64,000 nt of DNA, taken from Trichoplusia ni (lineage: Eukaryota > Arthropoda > Insecta > Lepidoptera > Noctuidae). The position numbers and the translations under genes are program-made. Positions 44,200-56,199 of this stretch are shown here, in pieces. Under the pieces are notes generated by a model. It searched no databases, had not been told where the DNA came from, and saw nothing but the letters and a program-made list of their open reading frames with translations. Numbering within the stretch: position 1 is the first letter of the stretch; the number at the start of each line of letters is the position of its first letter. Location: NCBI RefSeq assembly GCF_003590095.1, contig NW_020799990.1, positions 1 through 64,000 on the forward strand, written 5' to 3'.

Positions 44200-46600
44200 T
44201 TTTTCGAATTCGAAGACATCGTTTAACAAAATAACGTATTAAAAATGTAAGTTACTATCTTAAATTGGATCAAAAGAAACTATCAACAGAGACGAAGCAA
44301 CCAAAAGCAAATCCTACAGAATCTATTGAAGACAATTTCTTTCTTTTTTAATAAACTCGTTTGCACCTCGAATGGCTTTACTATCGTTCCATAAAGTAAT
44401 ACTTTTTCAGAAGTTGCAGTATTGGAAGCAAGAGTTTCCATTTCGGTCATAGTATTAACGGTTGGTGGAAGGCCCCTCGAAATGCTTTCGTGCAACAGTT
44501 TGCGCGAAAACAATGGCGTTCTGATCGCTTTCTCTACAGAAATACAAGTCACCCAAAGACAGAGTAATCACTAATGATTAATTCCACAATTATCCTAACT
44601 GTGTCCGCATCAGCTCAGCAGCACAAGTTTGTCAGTTCGAGGGTCACAAATCTATCGTCCCAATCAATATCATAGTCTAGACGACGCGGATGCTATGATA
44701 TACCACTGGTATAGTATTCTCATCGCATTCATTAGGTCGATTAGCGATCGTAACGCAGTTATTATTATTATTGTATATTATTTTTATTCCTTAAATATTA
44801 TACTTATACAGCTCACCGCTGACAAAAAATACCGTTTTTCTTACCTTCACAAGGTTCAATTTAATGTAAACCCGCTCTTATTCAACGTGCCGTTTCGAGT
44901 CCCGTATACGGGATGATTCTCGCAAACGTTCAAAACGCCTTTAGGCCGTGTTCAAACCAAACGTGTCTGCCGGCGCCGGTCGTGAGCGAACGTAATACAT
45001 AACAGCTTATTGTTTTTCCATACAAAGTAACTTTTTTTTGAAATCTAATCGGCAATACGATATTACGCAATGTGTACCGATAAATACCGTCTATTGTACC
45101 GTTACTGAATAGGTTTTGTTTGAACACCATTAGCTACCGTAAACATACGACGATTTAGTTAGACTGCCGATACTAAGCTTAACACAATAAAAATAGTCCT
45201 TATATCACTCAATTTAAATTTTAATAAAAGTAAAATAAAAATTACACAACACCACTATTACACTATCTACTCCATAAAAAACACCATGCTGTGGCTTCAA
45301 CTGACTATGACACACTTTAACCTTAACTGAGAAAGATTATATTATGAACAATCAATTGACTTACTTATTTTATCCAACTAAACAGTCTGAAATGTTTTGT
45401 TTGAACTGGCCACTTTGAAATTAAGGCGTTTTTTTAAATCTACATTTACTTTTTTTTTAATCAACACTTAGACTCTTAATTCATAAAAGCCTACCTTCTC
45501 CAACCAATAACATCTATACATAAAGAAGTAATATTGTTTGTGAGTGATTTATAACAGCAATAATATACTGAACACAAAAATATAATCACTTGGTTTAAAG
45601 GTTTGTGCCAAGACACACTTGTATCAAGATCATAATCCAACAACAATTTTTTTTATTAATTTATCCACTTTTAGAATTTCTGAATCATTTATGCACTATT
45701 ACAATATTTACCTATATACTTTTTAATATAATTATATAGTAATAACGAAAATGTGATCATTACATTAAAAGATACAAACATAATGTTATAAAAGAGGTTT
45801 ATTTAAATATAACCTACTTAGACTTGAGTATTGTATTACTCTAAGTAGGTTTAGCATGTATGAAGGCCATACAAAGGAAAGTTTTAATTTTGTACTTGGA
45901 ACAGAGAAGTAAAAAAAACCAATGCCAAAAAAAGATAAGGAGTTTGGAAGTTAAAGTCTACATGGCATTGTTCAAACATTATAATTGTCTGACTAATCAG
46001 AATAATTACAAGATTTTGTAGATTATTTACAAGGAGAAAGTTTAGTGTTATGTTTGTTCTTTACTAGTCATAAAACATGTTTGAAGTCTCTACAAGGTTT
46101 ATTATACCATTCAGGGAATATGTAACCTTTTATAATTGTTAAACTGTATCTCTAAATAAAAATACTTAGACAAAATAGTCAGTAAATAGCCAAACATAAT
46201 TTTATTCATTGTTTAATTTTGATAACAACCTAATCTTTATGGGCTGGAGACAACAAAATAATCTATAGAGATAAATATTCAACAATAACAACACTAGAAT
46301 AGCTTGCTAACAGAAAGTACATACATAAAAATAGATTATACATTAAATGCGTTGCAATATTCAAGTCAGTAATTAATTGACAGAAACTTCATTTAAATAT
46401 CAACCGTACCCAGTGCCGACACGGCTGTGTTTTTTACGTTAGATAACCAATTATACAAAAACATTACTACTCCAAATTGACGGATGCTAAGTTCGGTAAT
46501 AAGAGAAAACAATTGACGTACCACCAAGTCCCTACTAAATAACAAAACCAAACTTTTGCCACGTAAACAACGGAAGACCCTTTTTGTTGCATTTCTATAT
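44200..46600. other. 5' intron of SLC35F6-like gene, no recognised element
   Basis: AT-rich sequence. A moderately GC-richer part at 44880-45120 resembles no repeat I can name. No exon is supported. Confidence 0.35.
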
Positions 46601-46623
46601 TAGAAATATATAGTCTAGCTTAC

Positions 46624-46720
46624 CTGCAATGCTGGAACTCCTGCAGCGATTTTCACAGATTGAATCCAAAAGAACGAGCTCAGCAACAAACTTGATTATG
46701 TAGGTTTAAATTTATTATTC
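46624..46720 (-). other. Candidate untranslated first exon of SLC35F6-like gene
   Basis: A strong donor on the minus strand (ATTGCAG|GTAAGC after 46624) follows sequence free of obvious ATG starts. Splicing to the acceptor one base before the coding ATG at 43531 would complete the transcript. The 5' limit is unknown. Confidence 0.4.
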
Positions 46721-46899
46721 CGGTCAGTCTTCCCGAGACAAGCGTTAGACTGCGTAAGAATGATAATAACAAAAGTCCAAACTCACAGATACAAAATATT
46801 TTTAAACTGACAACTTATCTGACTATGACAACATGACGTTCTCTCCTGTTCTCCAAGATTACATTGACTTTTGTTGGATTGTTTGAGTTCGAAATTACT

Positions 46900-48590
46900 G
46901 CATAGCGTTACGATGACATAATTTCACGACTGAGGACAGGGCTGCCAGTTAAAAAAAACATTACAATTATTACTGCTCATTTCAATTTCTTTCTTTTAAA
47001 TACTTTCGTTAAAAGTACTGCCACGATGATTTTTTTCTTTTGGTTCTTAGCTACAAAAGTATTATATTTAATCAGAATAAGTAACATATCGTCATCAGAA
47101 GCAATGAGCAAAATATTAAGATTTTTCTTACCATCTGTAATCCTATTTTATAAAATGGTATTCTGTTTACTTCTAGTCGGTACTTTTTTGCTTGCTACTT
47201 TGCGTTTATTCATTACACGACAAAATGAGAAAGGGTTCTAAAGTTGAGTGGTGAGTAAAAAGGTAAAAAGTCGCTTAATCGGCTCAGAGGGGTGAAAGTT
47301 TGTAAAAACACATGGAAATCGTTACTTTTTTAATTTCTTATTGCGTACTTGTTTCTACACCGTTAAATGCGAATTTCTTATCCTAGCATGATGGAATTAC
47401 TGTTACTCGCAAGTCGAAAATATAGTTTAGAGATTTAGATGAAAAATTCTATTTACGAATAAAATATCGTTAGAATCGAATTATTTACTGTTAATAATAC
47501 TGGTAATATTCAGCTGCAGTATTTGACTGCAGATTGTCATTTTGTATTGGTCTCCAAGTATTGTTTTTGTTTATTATTATTTTTCGTTAACCAAGCCTTC
47601 TCTACTTATCCCGTAAGTATATATCGCTAATAGGTAGCTTGCGCATGCCAGAACTTATTGATTTAGATTTTTGAAACGGCATCACCTTTGTTTTTGTTTA
47701 TATGAGTGATTTTTTTAAATAGTTCAATAAAAAAATCTAAAAGTATTCGCTGTGCACATACTCACTCCAGTCGCTAATTGTAAATCAATTTCTAAAATGA
47801 CAATTTAGAAAAAGCATGTGGCATATTCATGCAACAGGTGTCCGAAACTTCAGAATTTATCAGAAAGCTAAAAGTTATGAATTATGGTAATTTGACGTAA
47901 ACAGGTTGTTGCGAAGCAAATAAATACAACTGTTAAATTTTGACTTTTATTTGCACAACACACAAAGCCGGGTCATATAAGCACATGATCGAAAGTAAAA
48001 TAAAATACAAGGAAGTAATTAAAAAACCAACTTCAATTAAATTTTACATAATTATGAATTAAAAAAATATCAAATCAATTGACAGAATCATATTTGTTAC
48101 TCAATTTGGAAAATATTTAGTTTGACTTGTAGCTTTATATAAAACGCTTTCTCTGTTACTATTCCTGTCATCGCATAAGCATAGACGTTTGCAAAGCCAA
48201 AGGTTTCTTATAACATCGCTTTGAATTTGGTTTAATACCCAGATGTACTCCATTTTCATATGATGTAATTGATCTTGTTCTATGTTTTTCGTTTACTGCC
48301 TTATTCTCCACATGCTGATTCCTTAGGTCTTAAGAAGTTTTGAACGATAACCGTTGATCTTATAAGTATTTTAAACTTGTTTGATATTTTCAGAGCAGCT
48401 TGTTGAACTTGTTGGTTTGAAGATTTAGTAAGTCTGTGCCACAGTAGTCCACCTGATATTTGATAGTGAGAGAGAGAGAAAGATTCAATCAGGAAACATA
48501 AAAATAATTTAACATTGCACTGGGACATGAAAGCTTGCGGGGTTCCATATAGCACACGTTACTTGGCGCGGTAACGATAGATTGCTAGCC
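46900..48590. other. Interval without recognised gene
   Basis: AT-rich sequence. The plus frame 47026-47241 (71 codons, hydrophobic) and the minus frame 48555-48301 have no other support. Confidence 0.35.
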
Positions 48591-48592
48591 TT

Positions 48593-48934
48593 TTACATGC
48601 TATAAATGGTAGCGAAAATTCTCTCCACGGAGCGCCTCGACTCTTCGGTGACGACACCGTCACGAGCTTCCAACCACTTGTAGGTTGCAGACTTAATATC
48701 CTCCAATATCTTTTTTACAGGGTTGTTATGGGGATTTTTCCCATTCAGTCGTAACCTGATCCACTGCATAGTATTCAATACTATCAACTGATTTAAATCC
48801 CCCTTGATGATGCTCTCCACATCTGTCACAGCTTCCGCCGATCTGGCTTCCACAGCATCAACCAGTTTTAGTTTGAGAATATCCAAAAGTAAGTTTAACT
48901 CCTCCCTCTTTTCCTCGCTTAAATCGGTGTACAT
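48593..48934 (-). CDS. Hypothetical 113-residue helical protein, intronless
   Basis: A single uninterrupted frame from ATG to TAG, noticeably less AT-rich than its flanks and with balanced amino-acid use. It begins MYTDLSEEKREELNLLLDIL, continues with KLKLVDAVEARSAEAV and ends RSVERIFATIYSM. Charged residues and Leu alternate as in amphipathic helices. There is no signal peptide, membrane segment or known motif. I do not recognise a family. It could be a small lineage-specific gene, the final exon of a larger one, or a retrogene. Confidence 0.55.
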   Translation of the reverse strand: MYTDLSEEKREELNLLLDILKLKLVDAVEARSAEAVTDVESIIKGDLNQLIVLNTMQWIRLRLNGKNPHNNPVKKILEDIKSATYKWLEARDGVVTEESRRSVERIFATIYSM

Positions 48935-48949
48935 TTTGGATAGAACGAT

Positions 48950-50920
48950 GGTAAGCTTTGTGATGCTTAATACAGGTCTTTTTGTTTGTAAGTATTAGGG
49001 TAGTAAAGCGTCCCGACCTTTTCAGGCTCCGACACGAGAACTAACTAGACTAGCTCTCAGATAGGAAGTCCGGCGGGTTCGGGACTTGGGTTACCAGATT
49101 TATGGTAGCGTATAACAACTGTAGGAAACTTATTTTTACATATTTAAACTGATTCTGGAAATGCTTATATTTGATGTATGTAATATTAATTTTTAGCTTA
49201 ACATTAATAGATCCGCTATTTAACGGACAGGTAACTGAGGCTACCAAATGTTTAATTGTTGCAGTCCTCTAATCTTGGAGGTAAAAGCTTCCGCAAAAAA
49301 TTATATAGATTTTATGTTACAAATGCTCTTGATATAGGATAGATGTAATGTCTACAGATGTTTGTTTAATTATTTCTGCAGTATAAAACTTAACTATAAA
49401 AATGGCAACTCGGTGATTAATTTTGTTTACGGTTTTATAATCTATCGCTCTTGCCTGTCACTACTGTCACGACATGTGACAGTTTTATCGGAGACTCAAA
49501 TAGCCAAATTCTTTATTTTTTTATAAATTACACTCTATAGCTAGAATGGAGATGATTTTGACCGTGTACCCTAGCTTTACTAGCTTTTAATATTGACGCC
49601 GGTTAACATATCGTGTCGTCAGGAATTAGGACGCCTTAATATTATGGACAAAATAATCCATAGAATAAAAAAAGGGGTGTGTTGTGTAAGGGGTTAATAT
49701 TAGAGTAATGATGCTGAGCGTGCGAATGTTTATTTTCTCTGGATACGGGTAAGTGCTATTCAATTCAAAGGTTTATCGTTTTTATTCTTAATCAATACTG
49801 AAACTAATCGAACCTGTGAAGAATTCATAAAATGACAATGCGATGGTTATGGAATAGTATGCGCTTTAATAATGAGTGTATGCTACATCGTTGAAAAATC
49901 GAATCAGGCTGTCGTATAAGAATTGGTGTGTCACCAATTTGCTTAGTACCATGCTAATAATAAAAGAATCTAGACTTTCAATGATAAAATCAATATAAAG
50001 TACCTACAGCATGTTTTCTTTAATACCTATGCCAATATTACAATAGAACACAGCTAGCACTATAACTAATTCAAGAGAGGCACTTCAAATGCACATTACA
50101 AAAGTCTTTTTTAAAGAAGTCCAAAAGAAAATACACGGACTCCATGTTAAGAAACAATGACAGGGTTGTTGTGTAGAGAAAAAGAAGCCCGCCCAAAAAA
50201 AAGCAACAAATTTTTCTCATCTCAATTTAATGCCATATGCCTCATATATTGTCAGTGGAATGAGGATAAGATATAATATCTTTTGCTCAAGTTACTTCAA
50301 GCTATCAAATGGAATACTTTGTAATATTTATATTTGTAGGTGTAAAATGTTGCGTGTAAATACATACTTAACAAGTATCCCCTTGCTACAGATGTAAATG
50401 GGGTAAAATTGCTATTATAGCGAATAACATGTGCCATTATGGAACCCTTATGCTAAGGCTATGCCATCTGTCCATTTATAACCAGTTTGTATTTCATGAA
50501 CCATATTAGCTAGCGAGTTGAACTCTTTGAAGATTATGGATTCCGTATTCTAAACATAAAAATCGAACTAGAGTAACATCATGATCATTAATATGATGCA
50601 GTTTTTTTTCTAAATTTGGTTTTCTTTGTTGTATTTGTATGGATTCTTCAATGGTTTAACAGGGTTGGTTTAAAACATAATTTGGTATCTTATTTCAGAG
50701 GACCCAGTATTTTTGTCCAGTGTCCAGTGTTTTGACCACCCTTTATGCTTGAGCGTAAATATTGTGTTATTGGCTGTGCGGATATCTATTTGCAGATTTA
50801 AAATGTTAATGTTGTTTGTCTTGTCTCTTCACTTTGTTGACCACATTAAGCCTTATTTCTTTTATTTATAATTTTAGGTGTATGCAGTAGTTATTGTTCT
50901 TTCTGGACTAGTTCAATTTC
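48950..50920. other. Interval without recognised gene
   Basis: AT-rich sequence. Nothing with splice or homology support on either strand. Confidence 0.35.
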
Positions 50921-51864
50921 TAAGCAATGCCTTCTGATCTAGTCAAAAGAAAAGCTATTTTATTGGATGCAATGGTGGAGAGGTCCCCAGACTGACTTTT
51001 GGGAATACAGTCGCAATTTCAGATCTAGGCAAGTGCTCAAATTTTATTAGTTATGTTCAAAATAATGATAAACAAATCGTATTTTTATTTGCTACACCTA
51101 TGGTGCACGAGTCCTAATTCACCATGACACATATCCAACTTATTGAAATGCTGGTAAAGAATACCTTGACAGGCACCGTCTTATCAAATTAAGCATCATC
51201 AATAAATATACTACTTATAATGATTAAAAGTGAACCAAAATCAAGTTTCAAATTATGGTTTTCCATTTACAGATGCATGGAGCATGAAGGTGACAACAAC
51301 ATGCAAACAGCTCAGCGACCTAGTATAGGTCTTCATAGGATCAGTCTTGCAGTGAAAGCAGAGTAAGAAACAATGCCAGGAAGACAGTGTAAGTTTTATA
51401 TTAAGTAAATGCTTTACAAAATACTGTCCTAACCTAACTCAACCGTTTCCTTTAAGACATTTTCAATTGTATACACTGGCGACACTTTTTCAGTAACTTT
51501 GCAGTAATACTGAGGTAACAATTAACAATCCTAGTTGTTTATAAATTGCTGTTACTGCAACTGGTTGTGAAGATAGAATCTGTATGTGGTGGTCTCCAAA
51601 TGCTTAGGTTAGTTCAGAGTTTGACCGTTGTTTGTGATTGTATATACCCATGGCCTTTAGGTTTACTTTTGCGGCTTCATTACTTGAGGATGATTTTTGT
51701 AGTACATGGACCCTGTAATTTTAAATTCGATTCTTTTTATGGCTGATATTCCTACATCTTTTGACAGTCTCTTTGACAGTCGTTACAGGTAGTCAGAAGC
51801 TTGAAAAGTCTCACAACCAGTCATAACCAAGGGGTACCGTGTTGCCCAGGTAACTGGGTTGAGG

Positions 51865-51975
51865 AGGTCAGATAGGCAGTCACTCCTTGTAAAACACTGG
51901 TACTTAGCTGAAACCGGTTAGACTGGTAGCCAACTTCAACATAGTTGGGAAAAGGCTAGGCCAATGATGATGAAT
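51865..51975 (+). mobile_element. RTE-like LINE 3' end
   Basis: GATAGGCAGTCACTCCTTGT, AAAACACTGGTACTTAGCTG, CGGTTAGACTGG and ACATAGTTGGGAAAAGGCTA, then an ATGATGATGA microsatellite, form the typical lepidopteran RTE-type 3' terminus. Confidence 0.65.
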
Positions 51976-52738
51976 GATTTTCTAATCGCGAGAAAGCGTT
52001 TATTACAGATATAATTATTTGACAACCTGACAAATTTCTCTACACAAATATTTTGAAATAATTCCTCCTATGCTATATAACATAGATACATACATAGATA
52101 GAAACAGAGAATTTCCATTCCAGTTTCCAACATTATAGTAAACTGTGTATTTTGTTAAAATTACAGGTTTCCCGATTATAAGAATTTTAATAAGAAAGAA
52201 ACAAGTCTGATTCTACAAATTGTTATATAAATGCGACATAGGTGGTTCGGTTGAGTCTGTGCAAGATTTCAGGCATTTAAAATGTAAGTAGATACATTTT
52301 ATGAAAAAGTTTTTGTTTATTTGTTAATCTACTATAATTTATTTGTAATAACATAGTTTTTGATAAAAAGTAATATAAAACATGATTTATAGATCCCTGC
52401 AACATGGAGGTGAGAAAATCATATTCTCAGAATGATAATTCAAGTCTTTAAATGAAAGCCATCAGTTGTTGTAAGCAGAGCAAGAACTAAACGCAAGAGA
52501 AGCGTGAAACTGTATGTATTTTTTTTTTAACAGAACACCAATAACTCAGCTGTATTGTGACTATTAATTTTTGGAACATTCTTAAACGAATATTCCTTGA
52601 CTTTAATATATATTCCACAACTTTCACGCAACGCCATCCATTTATTATGTAATATATTGAAAACATAATATATATTAGAAAACTATATTATTAAATACTT
52701 AGAGCTTCGTTATACTTAGTTTTCGATTATCATTACAG

Positions 52739-52829
52739 GTTTCCAGATTGTGAAAATGTCCGACTCAGGAAATTGCTAAAATACTATGGGTTACAATTGT
52801 ATCTTCACGAGACTCCTGACTTGGAATAT
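52739..52829 (+). CDS. Candidate internal exon, unrecognised plus-strand gene
   Basis: Acceptor ATCATTACAG and donor TAT|GTAAGT flank 91 bases with one open frame (FPDCENVRLRKLLKYYGLQL, then YLHETPDLEY); the other two frames contain stops. A related-looking start (GTTTCCCGATTATAAGAA after ATTACAG) occurs at about 52167. No family is recognised and neighbouring exons were not established. Confidence 0.3.
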
Positions 52830-53339
52830 GTAAGTGAAAGCATTTTAATTATTACATTAATCCACTTATAATACTAGTCTATACATGTCCTACAGACCCA
52901 ATACTGGGCTCCTATTCTGCTCTTTATGATGGCTGTCGAATGGATGGCAATAGGCTAGTTGCCTCATGTCACCATTTATAAAAATAACTTTTAATTCAAA
53001 TATAATTCCGTGCAAGGGTCCGATATATATAAACTTTAATAAATATTAATAAAGGATTGCTGTTAAAATTCAACTGAAACCCTTACTTTTTTTCTCTTGC
53101 TTGAAAACACCGTCCACCATGTTTCTACGTCACGAAATGGAACTGATCGTTATTATTAAACTTCATAGTTTTGTTGATTTTTCTCATTCTCATTCTTTAT
53201 GAGATGATAGGTGGTTATATGAACTCCTAAATAAATAAAACAAGTAAAACCGAGACGGTAGCCGAAAGAGCTGTAGTTCGACGTCGATTTGCGCCCAGCA
53301 TTCAGCATTCGACATTTTACTAGAGCTAATATAATAAAG

Positions 53340-53405
53340 CGTGGCGATTATGGCAATTCCTCCCAAATGTTTGGGAGAGGCCCTTGCCCAGCAGTGGGAT
53401 CCCCT
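53340..53405 (+). mobile_element. LINE 3'-end fragment
   Basis: CCAAATGTTTGGGAGAGGCC, then CTTGCCCAGCAGTGGGATC, is the conserved near-terminal segment of another lepidopteran non-LTR family. Confidence 0.5.
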
Positions 53406-53593
53406 AAAAAAAAAACTAAAAACAAAGGGGCACCTAAAAAAAAAATATACAATAGTGTTGTGAATTTTTGAATGGGATGCATTTATTTTTCTTCCTACTG
53501 TTTCTATTTCAATCTTTATAGCTTTAAGTTTTAGACATAAATGAAACCACTGTATATTCTTTTAAAGTGAGGGATAAAGTCAAGCATTATTTA

Positions 53594-53809
53594 CTAGCTT
53601 TTCGCCCGCGGCTTCGCCCTCGTCGATGTCGGTTATATCGCGTTTCCAAGCGAACTCTTCAAAAGTCCGGGATAAAAACTATCCTATGTTCTTTCTCAAG
53701 GTCAACCCTATCTCTGTACCAAATTTCGTTTAAAATCAGTTTAGTGGTTTAGACGTGAAAGCGTAACAGACAGACAGAGTTTCTTTCGCATTTATAATAT
53801 TAGTAGGGA
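53594..53809 (-). mobile_element. Helitron-like dispersed element
   Basis: On the minus strand it starts TCCCTACTAATATTATAAAT after an A, contains GCGAAAGAAACTCTGTCTGT and CCCGGACTTTTGAAGAGTTC, and ends CGCGGGCGAAAAGCTAG before a T. The TC start, CTAG end and A/T target fit a non-autonomous Helitron. Confidence 0.6.
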
Positions 53810-54362
53810 TTCCCATTCTTCTTATCTCTCTTATGAATCGCCACTGATTACAACTTAACATGTATTTAATAAACCATGCTTAAAAGCAACACATCCGTCA
53901 AATGTGTATCTAGAATTCCCATACTCGAAACCCACAGCTCTACCTCCAGCCACATCCCTAATCGCCATACAAAGCACATACATTTCCGTTGCTAACACAA
54001 GGCGACGGTGCCCAATACATCACTCGGCCATTCAGGTCTCGCTGACGGATCGATGTTGCAATTTCCGCGCGCTAGGTGGCGCTGCGGCACGATGGCGGTG
54101 CGACCGTTTCCCGACACCTTTTTGTTTAGAAGTCCATTGATTGATTGCGATTGATTGTCATATTTTGTTGCGTCAGGACAGAGCAGTGGATTTCGTTTTT
54201 GTTGAAAAGTGGAAAATGACGAATGGGGAGTCGATTTGTGAAAAATCTGTTCTTAATAACCTATTCTGTTGTATTTGAACCTATTCAGAATATTTTGTCT
54301 TCGTCTACTTCCCATTTTTCACTAATAATATATTTTTTTTTATTTATAATTAGTCCTAATGA

Positions 54363-54388
54363 TCTTTTTTTCTTGTTTCAGGTAAGTG
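54363..54388 (+). promoter_or_regulatory. Candidate recursive splice site
   Basis: A pyrimidine tract (TTTTTTTCTTGTTTCAG) is followed immediately by GTAAGTGC, so an ideal acceptor and an ideal donor are fused at 54381/54382. This is the arrangement of ratchet points in long insect introns. It would imply a plus-strand intron spanning this point. Confidence 0.35.
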
Positions 54389-55569
54389 CTGATTTTTCTT
54401 TTATACTCACTGAAAACAATGATTGATTCAGTAAGATGGTAATGAATATTGAATTCTATGAAATTAATAAGTAGCTTATTAGCGAATTCAATAGGACCCT
54501 TTTGGGTTGCATTTCGAATTCCTAACATCTTTTACGGTGTTCTTAACGCCTACGCGTCTAATCCAGAACTTATACAGAATAATAATCAAATCTTAAATCT
54601 GCGTCTAAATGTTTTCATTGATCTTGATCCTACCTATATTATAAATGCGAGACTTTATAATAATGGATGGATGACTCTTTCACGCAAAAACTGTTGGGTG
54701 GATTTGGAAGTAATATGGTACGGAGATAGTTTATTACCTGGCTTAACGTATAGGATTCTGTTTATCCCAATTTTATGTCTCCGTAGGATCATTTTCGATT
54801 ATTAGGCGGAATCGCTGACAACAGCTAATTATTAACTAAAATATGATCTCGTAAAAAAACCCAGTTTACAACTTTTCTGTGTAATATAAGGTAACCATCT
54901 CGTGTATATTTTGTAACTATGCATAAGCTTCTTAGATATTTAATTAAAACAACAATGTTGTGTGGTACTTAAAGTAACACTTTAATGAACTCGCTGTAAA
55001 TTTATAACATACTTTAGACACTTAATAATGTTTTACAATGTACTTAAAATAACTAGAGAACGGTGACAGTTCAAATTGGAGTAGAATTCTGTACTTGTGT
55101 TGTGTTTTTGTAAACATATTGTATGGATAAAATGATATTAATAATAAGCAAAGAGTTCTAGTTTTTTTGACAGCTTTTTTGGGTCTGTCTTTGATACCGT
55201 GTAACTTGAACAGGTGAATGATTTCGGACTGTTTTAAGACGTTTTTCGTCAGAATCGTCAATCTGTCATTTTTTTCATAATATCGTTAGTACTTTATATC
55301 GGTATTTTTGAACTTTGATTGCCCTTCCAATAATGAAGGTTGGCTGTCTGGATAACATCATATTTCAATTTTGGTACAAAATAATACTGTATTTAAAACG
55401 AGAACGGCAACTTCAAATAGAAAAACTACCGAGAGAAACTTTAACAAAATCAATAAAAAACAAGACCTTTCATTTGATATGCCACACGATGCAGTTTTCA
55501 GTTTTTTTTTGTAATTTTCCCCTTCTTCCCCAAAATTGACCCCCCATATACAGATTTCATCTGCTCACG

Positions 55570-55735
55570 TCACACCTCTGTGTTTGGGTCACAGGAATTG
55601 ATATGTGTACCAAATTTCAAATTAATCGGTCTAATAGATTCGGAGATAATTGTCGGTAAGCGACGGACGGACAGACACACGAGTGATCCTATAAGGGTTC
55701 CGTTTTTGTATTCAGACGTACGGAACCCTTAAAAT
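55570..55735. repeat. Dispersed repeat ending in a hairpin
   Basis: Contains ACCAAATTTCAAATTAATCG, GACGGACGGACAGACA and AGGGTTCCGTTTTTGT; its last part folds as AGGGTTCCGT against ACGGAACCCT. This type of repeat is widespread in moth genomes. Confidence 0.5.
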
Positions 55736-55882
55736 AACAAAATCAGTTCATGAATACTCAAGTAACTATAATATAGAGACGAATTACGATCTTTCTCCTT
55801 TTTGAAGTCGTATGAAAATGATTTAACACAATACGTACACTTAAACACGTATTAAAATAACAAAGCTGCCATAATCCCCGAA

Positions 55883-56062
55883 TCAAACTAAATCCGAACT
55901 AGGAAAAGTTTTGTAGTGTAACCCAAAGTTGTAGTCGATCCGGAATGAATGGCATTGTGAGTGAGGGTCTCTACGAAAGTTGCTGGCGAGGTCTGTGGAG
56001 TTCGTACTTGTGTTGGAGTTCAATAGTAGTGGGTTCGAAGCGAGTGCCATGTAGCTGCTGGT
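55883..56062 (-). CDS. Candidate terminal coding exon, unrecognised gene
   Basis: After a good acceptor (GATTCCTGCAG) the frame encodes 59 residues, TSSYMALASNPLLLNSNTST through NFRRDPHSQCHSFRIDYNFG to SSDLV, then TGA, entered in phase 0. Its GC content is higher than that of the flanks. It looks like the polar C-terminus of a larger protein. The Cys-containing frame at 58640-58390 could be an upstream exon, but its apparent donor is in phase 1, so a direct join is excluded. Confidence 0.35.
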   Translation of the reverse strand, partial: TSSYMALASNPLLLNSNTSTNSTDLASNFRRDPHSQCHSFRIDYNFGLHYKTFPSSDLV

Positions 56063-56199
56063 CTGCAGGAATCGATTAAGAGAATCTTGAGGTTTGATAT
56101 ACATAGGTTTACTCAATTTTTTACTCAGATTTTTGGTAAGAGATAAGAGCGATTTTGTCAAAACAAAATGTATGGGGCCACATGATAACAAGTGAGATT

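Noticed and set aside
47026..47241. Plus-strand 71-codon hydrophobic frame
   Set aside because: T-rich composition gives Phe/Leu by chance. No conserved motif or splice evidence.
54458..54805. Plus-strand frame of about 115 codons starting MKLISSLLANSIGPFWVAF
   Set aside because: AT-rich, no initiation context, no recognised domain, in-frame stops just upstream and no splice support. I treat it as chance.
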